Assembly (NCBI RefSeq): GCF_002000365.1
Contig: NZ_MVBK01000040.1
Coordinates: 34,438 to 87,045 of the forward strand
Source of the DNA: Thioalkalivibrio denitrificans
GTDB lineage: Bacteria > Pseudomonadota > Gammaproteobacteria > Ectothiorhodospirales > Ectothiorhodospiraceae
Direction: 5' to 3'
Length of the DNA: 52,608 nucleotides
A program made the position numbers and the translations under genes. Shown here piece by piece: positions 44,645 to 52,591 of the stretch. The first letter of the stretch is position 1; the number at the start of each line of letters is the position of its first letter. Under the pieces are notes generated by a model. The model did no database searches. It was not told the DNA's origin and saw only the letters and a list, made by a program, of their open reading frames with translations.

Positions 44645-46057
44645 ATGAAAGTCCGCACCCGCTTCGCGCCCAGCCCCACCGGCTACCTGCATATCGGTGG
44701 GGCCCGCACGGCGCTGTTTTCCTGGCTGTATGCCCGCAAACATGGCGGCGATTTCGTCCTGCGCGTGGAGGATACGGATCTGGCCCGCTCCAACGCCGAA
44801 TCGGTCAACGCGATTCTCGAGGGTATGAACTGGCTGGGGCTCGAGTACGACGAGGGGCCTTTCTACCAGACGCAGCGCTTCGAACGTTACAGGGAGGTGG
44901 TGCAGCGGCTGCTCGACGAGGGCAAGGCCTACCACTGTTACTGCACGAAGGAAGAGCTGGACGCCATGCGCGCCGAGCAGATGGCGAGCAAGCAGAAGCC
45001 GCGCTACGACGGACGCTGCCGCCATCGCACCGAGCCCCGGGAAGGGGTGGAACCGGTGGTCCGCTTTCGCAATGCCGACGACGGTGTGACCGTCGTGGAG
45101 GACATGGTGCGGGGCCGCGTGGTGTTCCAGAACAGCGAACTGGACGACCTGATCATCGCCCGTTCCGACGGCAGCCCCACCTACAACCTCACCGTGGTGG
45201 TGGATGACTGGGACATGCAGATCACCCACGTTATCCGCGGCGACGATCATCTCAACAACACGCCCCGCCAGATCAACATCCTGAAGGCACTGGACGTGGA
45301 GCCGCCGAAGTATGCCCACCTGCCCATGATCCTCGGTCCGGACGGCACCAAGCTGTCCAAACGGCACGGAGCGGTGAGCGTCATGCAGTACCGCGACGAC
45401 GGGTTCCTCCCCGAGGCGCTGATCAACTACCTGGTACGACTCGGCTGGTCCCACGGCGACCAGGAAGTGTTCACGCTCGAGGAACTCATCGAGTTGTTCG
45501 ACATCGTGGACGTGAATCACTCGGCGTCGGCTATCAACCCCGACAAGCTGCTGTGGCTCAACCAGCATTACATCAAGCACTCCGACCCTGACCACGTGGC
45601 GCGTCACCTGTCGTGGCACATGGGCAATCATGGTATCGATCCGTCGGCCCCGCCGCCGCTGCGTGAGGTGGTGACGGCCCAGCGCGAACGGGCCAAGACC
45701 CTGGCCGAGATGGCTGCCAACAGCGTCTATTTCTACCGGGATTTCGAGGATTACGAGGAGAAGGCTGCCCGCAAGAACCTGACCGGGGACGCCCGGCCGG
45801 TGCTCCAGGCCCTGCACGCCGCCCTTGAGGCCCTGGGCGACTGGACTGCCGAGGCCATCCACGCGGCCGTGGAGGGGGTGGCGGAGCGCCTGGAACTCAA
45901 ACTGGGCAAGGTGGCCCAGCCCCTGCGTGTGGCCGTCACCGGAGGCAGTGTCTCGCCCCCCATCGACCAGACCCTGGCACTGCTGGGCAAGGACCGCACC
46001 CTGGCCCGGATCGGGCGTGCGCTGGACTACATGGAGGCCCGCAGTGAGGAGGCGTAG
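44645..46057 (+). CDS. gltX: Glutamate--tRNA ligase
   Basis: Charges tRNA-Glu with glutamate. From ATG 44645 the protein has 470 residues. Class I signatures are HIGG at residues 16-19 ([19 protein letters not shown]) and KLSKR at 236-240. [10 protein letters not shown] and [20 protein letters not shown] are also present. It is followed by tRNA-Ala and, 380 bp on, by its cognate tRNA-Glu. The frame runs further upstream but without family similarity. Confidence 0.97.
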   Translation: MKVRTRFAPSPTGYLHIGGARTALFSWLYARKHGGDFVLRVEDTDLARSNAESVNAILEGMNWLGLEYDEGPFYQTQRFERYREVVQRLLDEGKAYHCYCTKEELDAMRAEQMASKQKPRYDGRCRHRTEPREGVEPVVRFRNADDGVTVVEDMVRGRVVFQNSELDDLIIARSDGSPTYNLTVVVDDWDMQITHVIRGDDHLNNTPRQINILKALDVEPPKYAHLPMILGPDGTKLSKRHGAVSVMQYRDDGFLPEALINYLVRLGWSHGDQEVFTLEELIELFDIVDVNHSASAINPDKLLWLNQHYIKHSDPDHVARHLSWHMGNHGIDPSAPPPLREVVTAQRERAKTLAEMAANSVYFYRDFEDYEEKAARKNLTGDARPVLQALHAALEALGDWTAEAIHAAVEGVAERLELKLGKVAQPLRVAVTGGSVSPPIDQTLALLGKDRTLARIGRALDYMEARSEEA

Positions 46058-46065
46058 ACCCCTGC

Positions 46066-46094
46066 TTGACAAGGAAAAAGCACTCGCGTAAATT
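46066..46094 (+). promoter_or_regulatory. Promoter of the tRNA-Ala unit
   Basis: A perfect TTGACA (46066-46071) and TAAATT (46089-46094) are separated by 17 bp. The predicted start is near 46101, about 10 bp before the tRNA. A GC-rich CGCGA discriminator follows, as is usual for stringently controlled stable-RNA promoters. Confidence 0.75.
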
Positions 46095-46110
46095 TCGCGA
46101 CTTCCTTGAC

Positions 46111-46186
<76 letters not shown>

Positions 46187-46224
46187 GAACTCCGTCCCGG
46201 CGCCTGACCGAGGAGCGATCCGCC

Positions 46225-46416
46225 ATGTACCGCTTCGGCCGCTACTCGATCATCGTCGGGATTGTTTTGACGGTGATTGCCCTGATCGTGGGCTTCGGTG
46301 CCATGTTCAGGGAAGTGGAGGAATGGGCCAAATTCTTCCTCTCGCTGGTTCCCATCGGGTTTCTGATCACCTTCACCGGACTGGTCACGGTACTGATGAT
46401 CGGCCCGAGAAGATAA
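46225..46416 (+). CDS. Small membrane protein of unknown function between two tRNAs
   Basis: I do not recognise this 63-residue protein. ATG 46225 is preceded by GAGGAGC about 9 bp upstream. It has two hydrophobic segments, YSIIVGIVLTVIALIVGFGA (about residues 7-26) and FFLSLVPIGFLITFTGLVTV (about 37-56), with a short acidic/aromatic loop (REVEEWAK) between and a basic tail (GPRR). Its position between tRNA-Ala and tRNA-Glu suggests co-transcription with both. Confidence 0.7.
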   Translation: MYRFGRYSIIVGIVLTVIALIVGFGAMFREVEEWAKFFLSLVPIGFLITFTGLVTVLMIGPRR

Positions 46417-46438
46417 CGAACAACGACGTTCCGAATAC

Positions 46439-46514
46439 GTCCCCATCGTCTAGAGGCCTAGGACACCGCCCTTTCACGGCGGCGACCGGGGTTCGAATCC
46501 CCGTGGGGACGCCA
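46439..46514 (+). tRNA. tRNA-Glu (anticodon TTC)
   Basis: A 76-nt cloverleaf from GTCCCCATCG to GGGACGCCA. The acceptor GTCCCCA pairs with TGGGGAC. The anticodon stem CCGCC/GGCGG holds the loop CTTTCAC with anticodon TTC. The T-arm is GGGGTTCGAATCCCC and CCA is encoded. It is the cognate tRNA of the gltX product upstream. Confidence 0.97.
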
Positions 46515-46553
46515 TCTCCGCCCGGCGGCCGATGTGCGCCGCTGTCACAGAAG

Positions 46554-46577
46554 AACCCGCCCCGAGCGGGTTTTTTT
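46554..46577 (+). terminator. Rho-independent terminator after tRNA-Glu
   Basis: AACCCGC pairs with GCGGGTT around a CCCGA loop, followed by seven T residues. It lies 40 bp after tRNA-Glu and closes the tRNA unit. Confidence 0.9.
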
Positions 46578-46643
46578 GTGCCCTTTGGGGATGGCTGATG
46601 AGGTGCCCGAGCCGGTGGAGCGGGACGCACCGATTGAGGATCA

Positions 46644-46718
46644 GCCACAGAGGTCACAGAGGCCACAGAGAGTACTTTCACTTTTGACCTTCTCTGTGAC
46701 CTCTGTGACCTCTGTGGC
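46644..46718. repeat. Class A palindrome downstream of the tRNA terminator
   Basis: GCCACAGAGGTCACAGAGGC (from 46644) is mirrored by TCTCTGTGACCTCTGTGACC and further units ending TGTGGC at 46718, around a loop of about 19 bp. In the 387-bp gap 46515-46901 only the terminator and this palindrome are recognisable; 46719-46901 shows nothing except the AGGAGG ribosome site at 46883. Confidence 0.85.
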
Positions 46719-46901
46719 AAGACATATCTCTATCCGGCTGGTCAGCCTGAGTCCGGTGTGCCGGATGCGGCCGCGCCTTATCCGACCTGCGACCCGGTCA
46801 AATATCCGGGCTGACGCGGGCATGGTATGGTGGCTTCCGGTTCGATGAAGCAGGTTCGGGATCAGCCCATTCGGCGTTGGACAGGAGGGATGGACAGCCA
46901 C

Positions 46902-47489
46902 ATGCAGATACACGTATCCAGGGCACTTAGCACCGATCTCAAGCGGTTCCTTGTCCAGGCCCCCGTCAACCTGCAGGCCATGCAGTGGTACGCCCACCGG
47001 GTACACGTGCTCGGGCGCAAGTGTGTGATTGCGATGGAGGCGCGCAGCCGTTACGCGATCGTGATGACGGGACTCCGGAAGGCCGATTTCGATCAGTTTC
47101 CGACGTTGTTTCACGATCGGCTGTGGCGCGAAGCGGTAACCATCTGCAACCTGGACGAGGTGCGTTCCGAGCGTCTGGCGGGACTCGTGGATCTGGTCGC
47201 GCAACCCGTGGAGATCATCACCGGTTTCGATCGAAGCGTGCTTGCACACATCAGGGATGTGGTCTGGGTATTGGAGGACAAGGCGCAGGAGGTCGGCTCG
47301 CTGCCCGGGAGCGCAGCCGAGGAATTCGCATTCGGCCTGTACGTGAACGAGACGCCCCGTTTCCGCGGGGGTGATCCGGAAAGCATCTATCCGCTGAAAG
47401 TGATGCGCGGGTTCTGGCTGGGATTGCTGGAACGCACGGAGCGTCGGAATTCACCGGACAACGTTGTGCCCTTCAACCGGCTGCACTGA
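46902..47489 (+). CDS. DUF6933-like protein of unknown function
   Basis: The pattern MQIHVSRALSTDLKRFL ... WYAHRVHVLGRKCVIAMEAR ... YAIVMTGL resembles the DUF6933 family (uncharacterised, often near mobile or defence genes); this is from memory, not a search. ATG 46902 gives 195 residues, with AGGAGG 13 bp upstream. An in-frame ATG at 46890 lies only 1 bp after the AGGAGGG stretch and is less likely. No signal peptide or membrane segment is seen, and the C-terminus is polar (RRNSPDNVVPFNRLH). It is followed at once by the 220-bp repeat. Confidence 0.7.
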   Translation: MQIHVSRALSTDLKRFLVQAPVNLQAMQWYAHRVHVLGRKCVIAMEARSRYAIVMTGLRKADFDQFPTLFHDRLWREAVTICNLDEVRSERLAGLVDLVAQPVEIITGFDRSVLAHIRDVVWVLEDKAQEVGSLPGSAAEEFAFGLYVNETPRFRGGDPESIYPLKVMRGFWLGLLERTERRNSPDNVVPFNRLH

Positions 47490-47504
47490 CGGGTGGGTCG
47501 GCGT

Positions 47505-47724
47505 CTAGCTGTGTTACCCCAACAGGTTGTTCACAGGTAAAGCGTAGGAGGCTCTCGGGAAGGAGCGAAGCATGTCCTGCGATGCTTGTTGTAGGAGCCC
47601 AGCCCTCTGGGCGAACGCAGCACGGGTACAACGCCGGTTCGCCCAGAGGGCTGGGCTCCTACAACCGGCCCTGCCTGCCAGCAGCTCACCCCGGATGAAC
47701 AACGTATCGAGAGATCACAGCTAG
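47505..47724 (-). mobile_element. 220-bp MITE-like element, copy 2 (inverted, loop flipped)
   Basis: Bounded by CTAG at 47505-47508 and 47721-47724. Read on the minus strand it matches the element at 10523-10742 over its full 220 bp with about eight mismatches by eye. The exception is the 20-bp loop (47617-47636) between the palindrome arms 47589-47616 and 47637-47664. On the plus strand this loop is in the same orientation as in copy 1, so it is inverted relative to the flanks. No transposase gene is present. Confidence 0.85.
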
Positions 47725-47904
47725 CCCGCATATCTCACCACCCTTCTACTGCGGTCGCCGATGCGCTCGCTATGACGGGGCGTGCTCCCTTCGGTCGGCT
47801 TGACGTAGTGACGGCTACGCCTGCGCCGTCCTCCGGTCCGCGCGCCCCGTCACAGCGGCGCCTCAACGCCCTCGCCACGAACGGTGGTGAGATATGCGGG
47901 CTGG
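47722..47904. repeat. 183-bp palindromic element with AGCCCGCATATCTCACC ends
   Basis: AGCCCGCATATCTCACCA (from 47722) and TGGTGAGATATGCGGGCT (ending 47904) are perfect inverted repeats of 18 bp. Inner parts also mirror weakly (TGACGGGGCG near 47776 and CGCCCCGTCA near 47842). It has no plausible coding frame. It shares the CTAG junction with the 220-bp element. Together the two explain the 420-bp gap 47490-47909. Confidence 0.8.
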
Positions 47905-47909
47905 GCCGA

Positions 47910-48794
47910 TCAGTTCTGCCGGGCACCGGCCCAGTCGAACCCGGAATAGTCGGCGAGTTCTGCGGGTGTCAGCACTTCTTCGTACCGGCGCCCATCAATG
48001 ACCCAGGTGGGGAACGTACTGATGCCGGCCCTGACACATGCCGGTGCCGGGCGCCCGTGACGGCCGTCCGGGGAGCATTCCACGTAGGGAAGGTGTTCAT
48101 AGGCCCCGCGGAACAGGCGGTTCTGCTGCTGGCAGGCCGGGCACCAGTAGGCCCCGTAGTAACGCACGCCCGCTTCCGTCAGATGCTGTGCCAAGGGCAC
48201 CAGGCGCGGATCCGGGCGGGGACTGAGCAGATCGCTGTAGTACAGGTGAAGGGTGCCGAGGATCACCGCGGTGACGACAAAATTGTTGGCCAGCCAGAAA
48301 CCCCATGGCTGACCCGGTGCGGTCTCCGGGCGCCGGAACGTGACCCACAGGAAGATGGCCGTGATCGTGGCCAGCGATGCCAGGCACCAGGCGCACAGGG
48401 CGTCCAGATGGATGAGGCCCACGGCGGTGAGATAGACGCTGATGGCCACGCCCACCAGGGAGACGAACCAGAGCCTGCGCCAGCGCTTGAGCCGCCCCGA
48501 GACCTTGACGGCGGTCAGCGCCAGCAGGGCATACACCAGGAACCCCCACAGGGCCACCGGGAGCCCGAGTACCCGGGACCAGCGGCTCTGCTGGATCAGA
48601 TCGCAGCCCGAACCCTCCGCACACAGTAGCGGACCGCCGCCCATCCAGGCGACCAGGGTCAGGTATCCGGTGATCAGCATCCCGATGCCCGCGAGGATGA
48701 CAACGACACGGTCCGCGCCCGGCTGTGGCCGGGCGGCCGGAGCGGTCTTCACTGCCACATCTGCCTTGCGGCGCTTGCCCTTGTTCCTGGCCAT
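47910..48794 (-). CDS. VKOR-family membrane protein fused to a thioredoxin-like domain
   Basis: Predicted to make disulfide bonds in the periplasm, coupling a thiol oxidase to quinone. From ATG 48794 (MARNKGKRRK) the protein has 294 residues; an ATG at 48833 is an alternative. The VKOR part (about residues 30-190, four to five helices) has loop cysteines C58 and C64 and the active-site C134-A-W-C137. The C-terminal thioredoxin-like part (from about 195) has C218-P-A-C221 (YWCPACQQQNRLF) and the cis-proline motif STFPTWVI. VKOR can replace DsbB; the fused domain plays the DsbA-like role. It lies divergent from the AIR-synthase-like gene. Confidence 0.92.
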   Translation of the reverse strand: MARNKGKRRKADVAVKTAPAARPQPGADRVVVILAGIGMLITGYLTLVAWMGGGPLLCAEGSGCDLIQQSRWSRVLGLPVALWGFLVYALLALTAVKVSGRLKRWRRLWFVSLVGVAISVYLTAVGLIHLDALCAWCLASLATITAIFLWVTFRRPETAPGQPWGFWLANNFVVTAVILGTLHLYYSDLLSPRPDPRLVPLAQHLTEAGVRYYGAYWCPACQQQNRLFRGAYEHLPYVECSPDGRHGRPAPACVRAGISTFPTWVIDGRRYEEVLTPAELADYSGFDWAGARQN

Positions 48795-48838
48795 GAAGCG
48801 CTGGGTCTCCTGAATCCGCGTGGTGGGAGGCATTACAC

Positions 48839-49104
48839 AGTGTACCCCGCCACTCATTTTGCAACATTCAGAGTGTGACTGAGTCGACAGTGCAAGGCGC
48901 AATCCGCAGTGAATGGCAAGCCCTTTACAAGGATTGGAACGCAGCAATGTCGACTCAGACACGCTCCCGAAGGGCGAGCCGGAAAGCGCTCATCTGCGGC
49001 GTTATGTCTCTTGGCAAGGACGCTGCCATTGCCTGCGAGCCATGCCTTGCAGCTAAGCGCTTTCCGACTCGCTGAATGTTACAAAATGAGTGGCGGGGTA
49101 CACT
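48839..49104. mobile_element. 266-bp non-autonomous element with 33-bp terminal inverted repeats
   Basis: AGTGTACCCCGCCACTCATT (from 48839, 33 bp long) is mirrored at 49072-49104 with one mismatch. An inner inverted repeat, GAGTCGAC near 48890 and GTCGACTC near 48949, is also visible. No coding frame of note and no clear target duplication are seen. It fills nearly all of the 348-bp divergent gap 48795-49142 and could carry promoters for both neighbours. Confidence 0.8.
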
Positions 49105-49142
49105 AGCCCGAAACCGACAACGCAATCCCTGGAGATCACATC

Positions 49143-50189
49143 ATGACCGATGGTGCGCCTCCCGATGCGGGACCATGCCTGCCGGTGGGGAAGCTTCCTG
49201 CAGATCTGCTGGAGGCCCTGCTTGGCCTCGCCCCGACCGAACACCCCGAGTTGCTGTTGGGTCCGGGCGTGGGCTTGGACTGCGCAGTCATCGATCAGGG
49301 CGAGCGTCTCCTCGTCTGCAAGTCGGATCCGGTGACATTCGTCACCGATGATCCCGGCCGCTACCTGGTGCGGGTCAATGCAAACGACATCGCCACCACG
49401 GGCGCCGAGCCTCGCTGGCTGATGGTCACCCTCCTGCTGCCGGAAGGGCGCGCGGACTTCGCCATGGCCGAACGGATCATGGGACAGATCGGGGAGGCCT
49501 GCCGGGAACTCCGCATCACGCTGGTCGGCGGACACACTGAGGTGACCCATGGCCTCGCGCACCCGATTGCGGTGGGTGCGCTGCTGGGCGAGGTCGCACG
49601 CGACCGACTGGTGACGCCGCGCGGGGCCCGAAGCGGAGACCGGGTGCTGCTGACCAAAGGTGTGCCCATCGAGGGTACGGCAATCCTCGCCGCCGAGTTC
49701 AGCGAGCGGCTGCGGGAGTCTGTGTCGCCTGCGGACATTGATCGTGCCCGGCGCTTTGTCGACGAGCCGGGGATCAGCGTTGTGGAGGATGCGCGCATCG
49801 CGCTGGGGGCGGGCAGGGTGACGGCCATGCACGATCCCACCGAAGGCGGTGTGGCAGCGGCCCTCTGGGAACTGGCGCGGGCCAGTGGCCGATTGATCCG
49901 GGTGGATCCCGCAGCCATCCCGGTGCCGCCGCTCGCGGCGCGCATCTGTGGTGCACTGGGGCTCGATCCGCTGACCACCATCGCATCCGGGGCGCTGCTG
50001 CTGACCGTGGCCCCGGAGGATGCCTCGGGCATCATTCGGGCGCTCGCATCGGCCTCGATCCCCTGTGCGGAGATCGGCGAGGTGGGTGGTGAGGGCGCTA
50101 GGGTGGAGGGCCCCGACGGGACAATGCCGGAGCCCGGGCGCGACGCCCTGGCCGCCCTGTTTGACGCGCCCGCCGCCTCTCGGGAATAG
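49143..50189 (+). CDS. AIR synthase-related protein (HypE/ThiL/SelD superfamily), specificity unknown
   Basis: A 348-residue protein with the two-domain AIR-synthase fold: an N-terminal nucleotide-binding half (VGLDCAVID, KSDPVTFVTDDPGRYLVRVN, ANDIATTGAEPRWLMVTLLL, LVGGHTEVT) and a C-terminal half with AMHDPTEGGVAAALWELA and TTIASGALLLTV. The DPTEGG segment is HypE-like, but the protein lacks the HypE C-terminal cysteine motif, and no hydrogenase maturation genes are near. It does not fit ThiL, PurM or SelD closely. The function is unknown; an ATP-dependent phosphorylation or dehydration is a family-based guess. Confidence 0.8.
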   Translation: MTDGAPPDAGPCLPVGKLPADLLEALLGLAPTEHPELLLGPGVGLDCAVIDQGERLLVCKSDPVTFVTDDPGRYLVRVNANDIATTGAEPRWLMVTLLLPEGRADFAMAERIMGQIGEACRELRITLVGGHTEVTHGLAHPIAVGALLGEVARDRLVTPRGARSGDRVLLTKGVPIEGTAILAAEFSERLRESVSPADIDRARRFVDEPGISVVEDARIALGAGRVTAMHDPTEGGVAAALWELARASGRLIRVDPAAIPVPPLAARICGALGLDPLTTIASGALLLTVAPEDASGIIRALASASIPCAEIGEVGGEGARVEGPDGTMPEPGRDALAALFDAPAASRE

Positions 50190-50223
50190 TGGTCGTCCCC
50201 GCCCGATTCCGGAGGAGATTGCC

Positions 50224-50703
50224 ATGGGATTCGCACTGTCCGACATGCAGCTGACCAGTCCCGCCTTTGGTGACGGAGGCGCGATTCCGAAACGTCATGC
50301 CGGCGAGGGCGACGATGTCTCACCGGCGCTGACCTGGAGCGGTACGCCCGCAGGCACGCGCAGTTTCGCGGTGGTCTGCCACGATCCGGATGCGCCGCTG
50401 GTCTCGCCTTCGGGCACCTACGGCTTCGTGCACTGGGTGCTCTACAACATCCCCGCTTCGGTCGAGGGTCTGCCGGAAGGCGTCGGCGACTTCACGCCGG
50501 GACGCAACGATTTTGGCAAGCCGGGCTACGGCGGCCCCATGCCGCCGCCGGGACACGGGACCCATCGCTATTACTTCTGGGTGCTGGCCCTCAAGAGCGA
50601 GGTGCAACTGAAGCCGGGGCTTACGCTTTGGGAACTGCTGGCGCAGGTCGAACCACACGTCATCGGCATGAACCGGCTGGTCGGTACCTATCAGCGCAAG
50701 TGA
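50224..50703 (+). CDS. YbhB/YbcL family PEBP-like protein
   Basis: A 159-residue phosphatidylethanolamine-binding-protein homologue, starting at ATG 50224 behind GGAGGAGA. The anion-site motifs are CHDPDAPLVSPSGTYGFVHW and PPPGHGTHRYYFWVLAL. There is no signal peptide, so it is cytoplasmic. The biochemical role of bacterial YbhB proteins is unclear. It follows the AIR-synthase-like gene by 34 bp and may be co-transcribed with it. Confidence 0.92.
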   Translation: MGFALSDMQLTSPAFGDGGAIPKRHAGEGDDVSPALTWSGTPAGTRSFAVVCHDPDAPLVSPSGTYGFVHWVLYNIPASVEGLPEGVGDFTPGRNDFGKPGYGGPMPPPGHGTHRYYFWVLALKSEVQLKPGLTLWELLAQVEPHVIGMNRLVGTYQRK

Positions 50704-50733
50704 GTGCCCCACGGTCGGGCCGGCCGACGGGCC

Positions 50734-51825
50734 TCAGGGCAGGTGGGGTTTCTCCAGGTAGGCGTGGGACTGCATCTCCTGGAGCCGGCTGTGTGTACGC
50801 TGGAACTCGCGACTCAGCCATTTACCCTGGTACAGGCGATCCGGCGGGGTTTGCGCCGAGACGATGAGTTTGACGTTGCGATCGTAGAACTCGTCGACCA
50901 GTGCCATGAAGCGCCGGGCTTGGTTCTCCATGCCCTCGTCCATGACCGGAATCCCGGAAACCAGCACCGTGTGACACATGCGCGCGATCTCCACGTAGTC
51001 GAGCTGGCTGCGCGGGCCGTCGCAGATGTCCGGAAAGCGGAACCAGACCACCCCGTCAGCCTGCCGTACCACGGGGATGCGTCGGCTGTTGACCTCCAGT
51101 TCTCCTCCCACCTCGCCGGTATCCGGGGCAATGGAACGGAACGCCTCGGCGAGGCGGTCGTCCGCCGCGTCGTCCAGCGGGGCGTGATAGATTTCGGCCT
51201 GTTCCAGGGAGCGCAGGCGATAGTCGACACCGCTCTCAAGATGAAACACCTCCAGGTGTTGCTTGAGCAGGTCAATGGCCGGAAGGAAGAGGTGTCGATG
51301 CAGACCGTTGCGGTAGAGGTCGTCGGGCGGAATGTTGGATGTGGTGATCAGGGTGACGCCGTTGCGGAACAGGCCGGTCAGGAGCTTGTGCAGGAGCATG
51401 GCATCGGTGATATCCGACACGTAGAACTCATCCAGGCAGAGGATGCGGGATTCGCCCAGGCGCCGCGCCACCTCGTCCACGGGATTGGCCTGGTGGCCCA
51501 GTGTCCTGAGTTCAGCATGCACCCGCTGCATGAAGCGGTGAAAGTGCAGCCGCAGCTTGCGATCGAAGGGCAGGGTGTCAAAGAAGCTGTCAACCAGACA
51601 CGTCTTGCCCCGACCCACGCCTCCCCAGAGATAGAGCCCGCGCACGGGGGCGGCCGGCGGGGCGGATCTGCCCAGCAGACGTGCGAGGGGCGAGATGCGT
51701 CGGGGGGCGGGAGCGCTCAACAGTTCGCGGCGTACGCGCGCGAGATGCTCAAGCGCCTCTGCCTGTGCGGAATCCAGCGGCTGAACAGTCTCTGCCATGC
51801 TCTGGACGGATGGGTTGCCGGACAT
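50734..51825 (-). CDS. zapE: Cell division protein ZapE (AFG1-like ATPase)
   Basis: ATPase that associates with the Z-ring under stress or low oxygen in E. coli. The 363 residues from ATG 51825 contain the P-loop LYLWGGVGRGKTCLVDSFF, the HFHRFMQRVHAEL motif, Walker B ILCLDEFYVSDITDAM, and TTSNIPPDDLYRNGLHR. Starts at 51882 and 51798 are possible alternatives. It converges with the PEBP gene. Confidence 0.93.
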   Translation of the reverse strand: MSGNPSVQSMAETVQPLDSAQAEALEHLARVRRELLSAPAPRRISPLARLLGRSAPPAAPVRGLYLWGGVGRGKTCLVDSFFDTLPFDRKLRLHFHRFMQRVHAELRTLGHQANPVDEVARRLGESRILCLDEFYVSDITDAMLLHKLLTGLFRNGVTLITTSNIPPDDLYRNGLHRHLFLPAIDLLKQHLEVFHLESGVDYRLRSLEQAEIYHAPLDDAADDRLAEAFRSIAPDTGEVGGELEVNSRRIPVVRQADGVVWFRFPDICDGPRSQLDYVEIARMCHTVLVSGIPVMDEGMENQARRFMALVDEFYDRNVKLIVSAQTPPDRLYQGKWLSREFQRTHSRLQEMQSHAYLEKPHLP

Positions 51826-51983
51826 GAAGGGCCAATCACCGGTGTGTCGGTTGCTGCAACGCAGCATAGCATGGCATGACAATAAGATGACATAGGTGAC
51901 TCATGACACTCGGACTGCGGGCTAGCGATTGCTACCGTGTCTCGCCGGTTTCGCTCCTTTAATCAGCCCGTTATGAAAACTTC

Positions 51984-52014
51984 TTGACAACGTCTCTACT
52001 GGTTGCGCTACGAT
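51984..52014 (+). promoter_or_regulatory. Candidate promoter of the L,D-transpeptidase gene
   Basis: A perfect TTGACA lies at 51984-51989. The best -10 match is TACGAT at 52009-52014, 19 bp away, which is long. The rest of the 238-bp gap 51826-52063 shows no gene or repeat. Confidence 0.4.
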
Positions 52015-52063
52015 TCACAACGATTCGGGGAGCCACGCGCAACAACAACAGGGGAGACGGCGC

Positions 52064-52591
52064 ATGCGGCTGATTCCTGGCCTGGTGGCGAGTTTGAGCC
52101 TGGGAATGTTCGTTTTCGGTGCCCATGCGGACTACACGCCCGTGGAGGCCTTGGCGGACAGTCTGCCTGAAGCGGACAAGGTGCTGGTGCGCAAGAGCGA
52201 GCGCCGGCTGTTTCTGTTGAGGAACGGAGAACCCTTCCGGGAGTACCGCATCGCGTTGGGGGGCAATCCGGTGGGTCACAAGCTGAAAGAGGGTGATCAG
52301 CGTACTCCCGAGGGCGATTACCACATCAACTGGCGCAATCCCAACAGTGACTTTCACCTCTCCCTGAGCATCTCCTATCCGAACGAGGAGGATATCGCCC
52401 GCGCGGCGAGGAAAGGCGTCTCTGCCGGTGGAAATATCATGATCCACGGGCAGAAAAACGGGGAGGAGTGGTTTGAGAACTTCCAGCAGCTTCGGGATTG
52501 GACCGAGGGCTGCATCGCGGTGACCAACGCGGCCATGCAGGAGATCTGGCACGCCGTGCCCAACGGGACGCCGATCCGGATCGAACCGTAG
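52064..52591 (+). CDS. L,D-transpeptidase family (YkuD domain) protein
   Basis: A 175-residue exported protein with a signal peptide (residues 1-22, LGMFVFGAHA). The YkuD catalytic motif is present: H128 in IMIHGQKN and C150 in DWTEGCIAVTNAAM. The N-terminal part of the domain reads KVLVRKSERRLFLLRNGEP, and GDQRTPEGDYHINWRNPNS follows. It is close to the YafK/ErfK type and may cross-link peptidoglycan or modify the envelope. Confidence 0.92.
   Translation: MRLIPGLVASLSLGMFVFGAHADYTPVEALADSLPEADKVLVRKSERRLFLLRNGEPFREYRIALGGNPVGHKLKEGDQRTPEGDYHINWRNPNSDFHLSLSISYPNEEDIARAARKGVSAGGNIMIHGQKNGEEWFENFQQLRDWTEGCIAVTNAAMQEIWHAVPNGTPIRIEP

Noticed and set aside
48839-49104. Integron attC-like site
   Set aside because: GCGTTATG and terminal palindromes look superficially similar, but the paired RYYYAAC/GTTRRRY core sites of attC are not present and no integrase gene is nearby.
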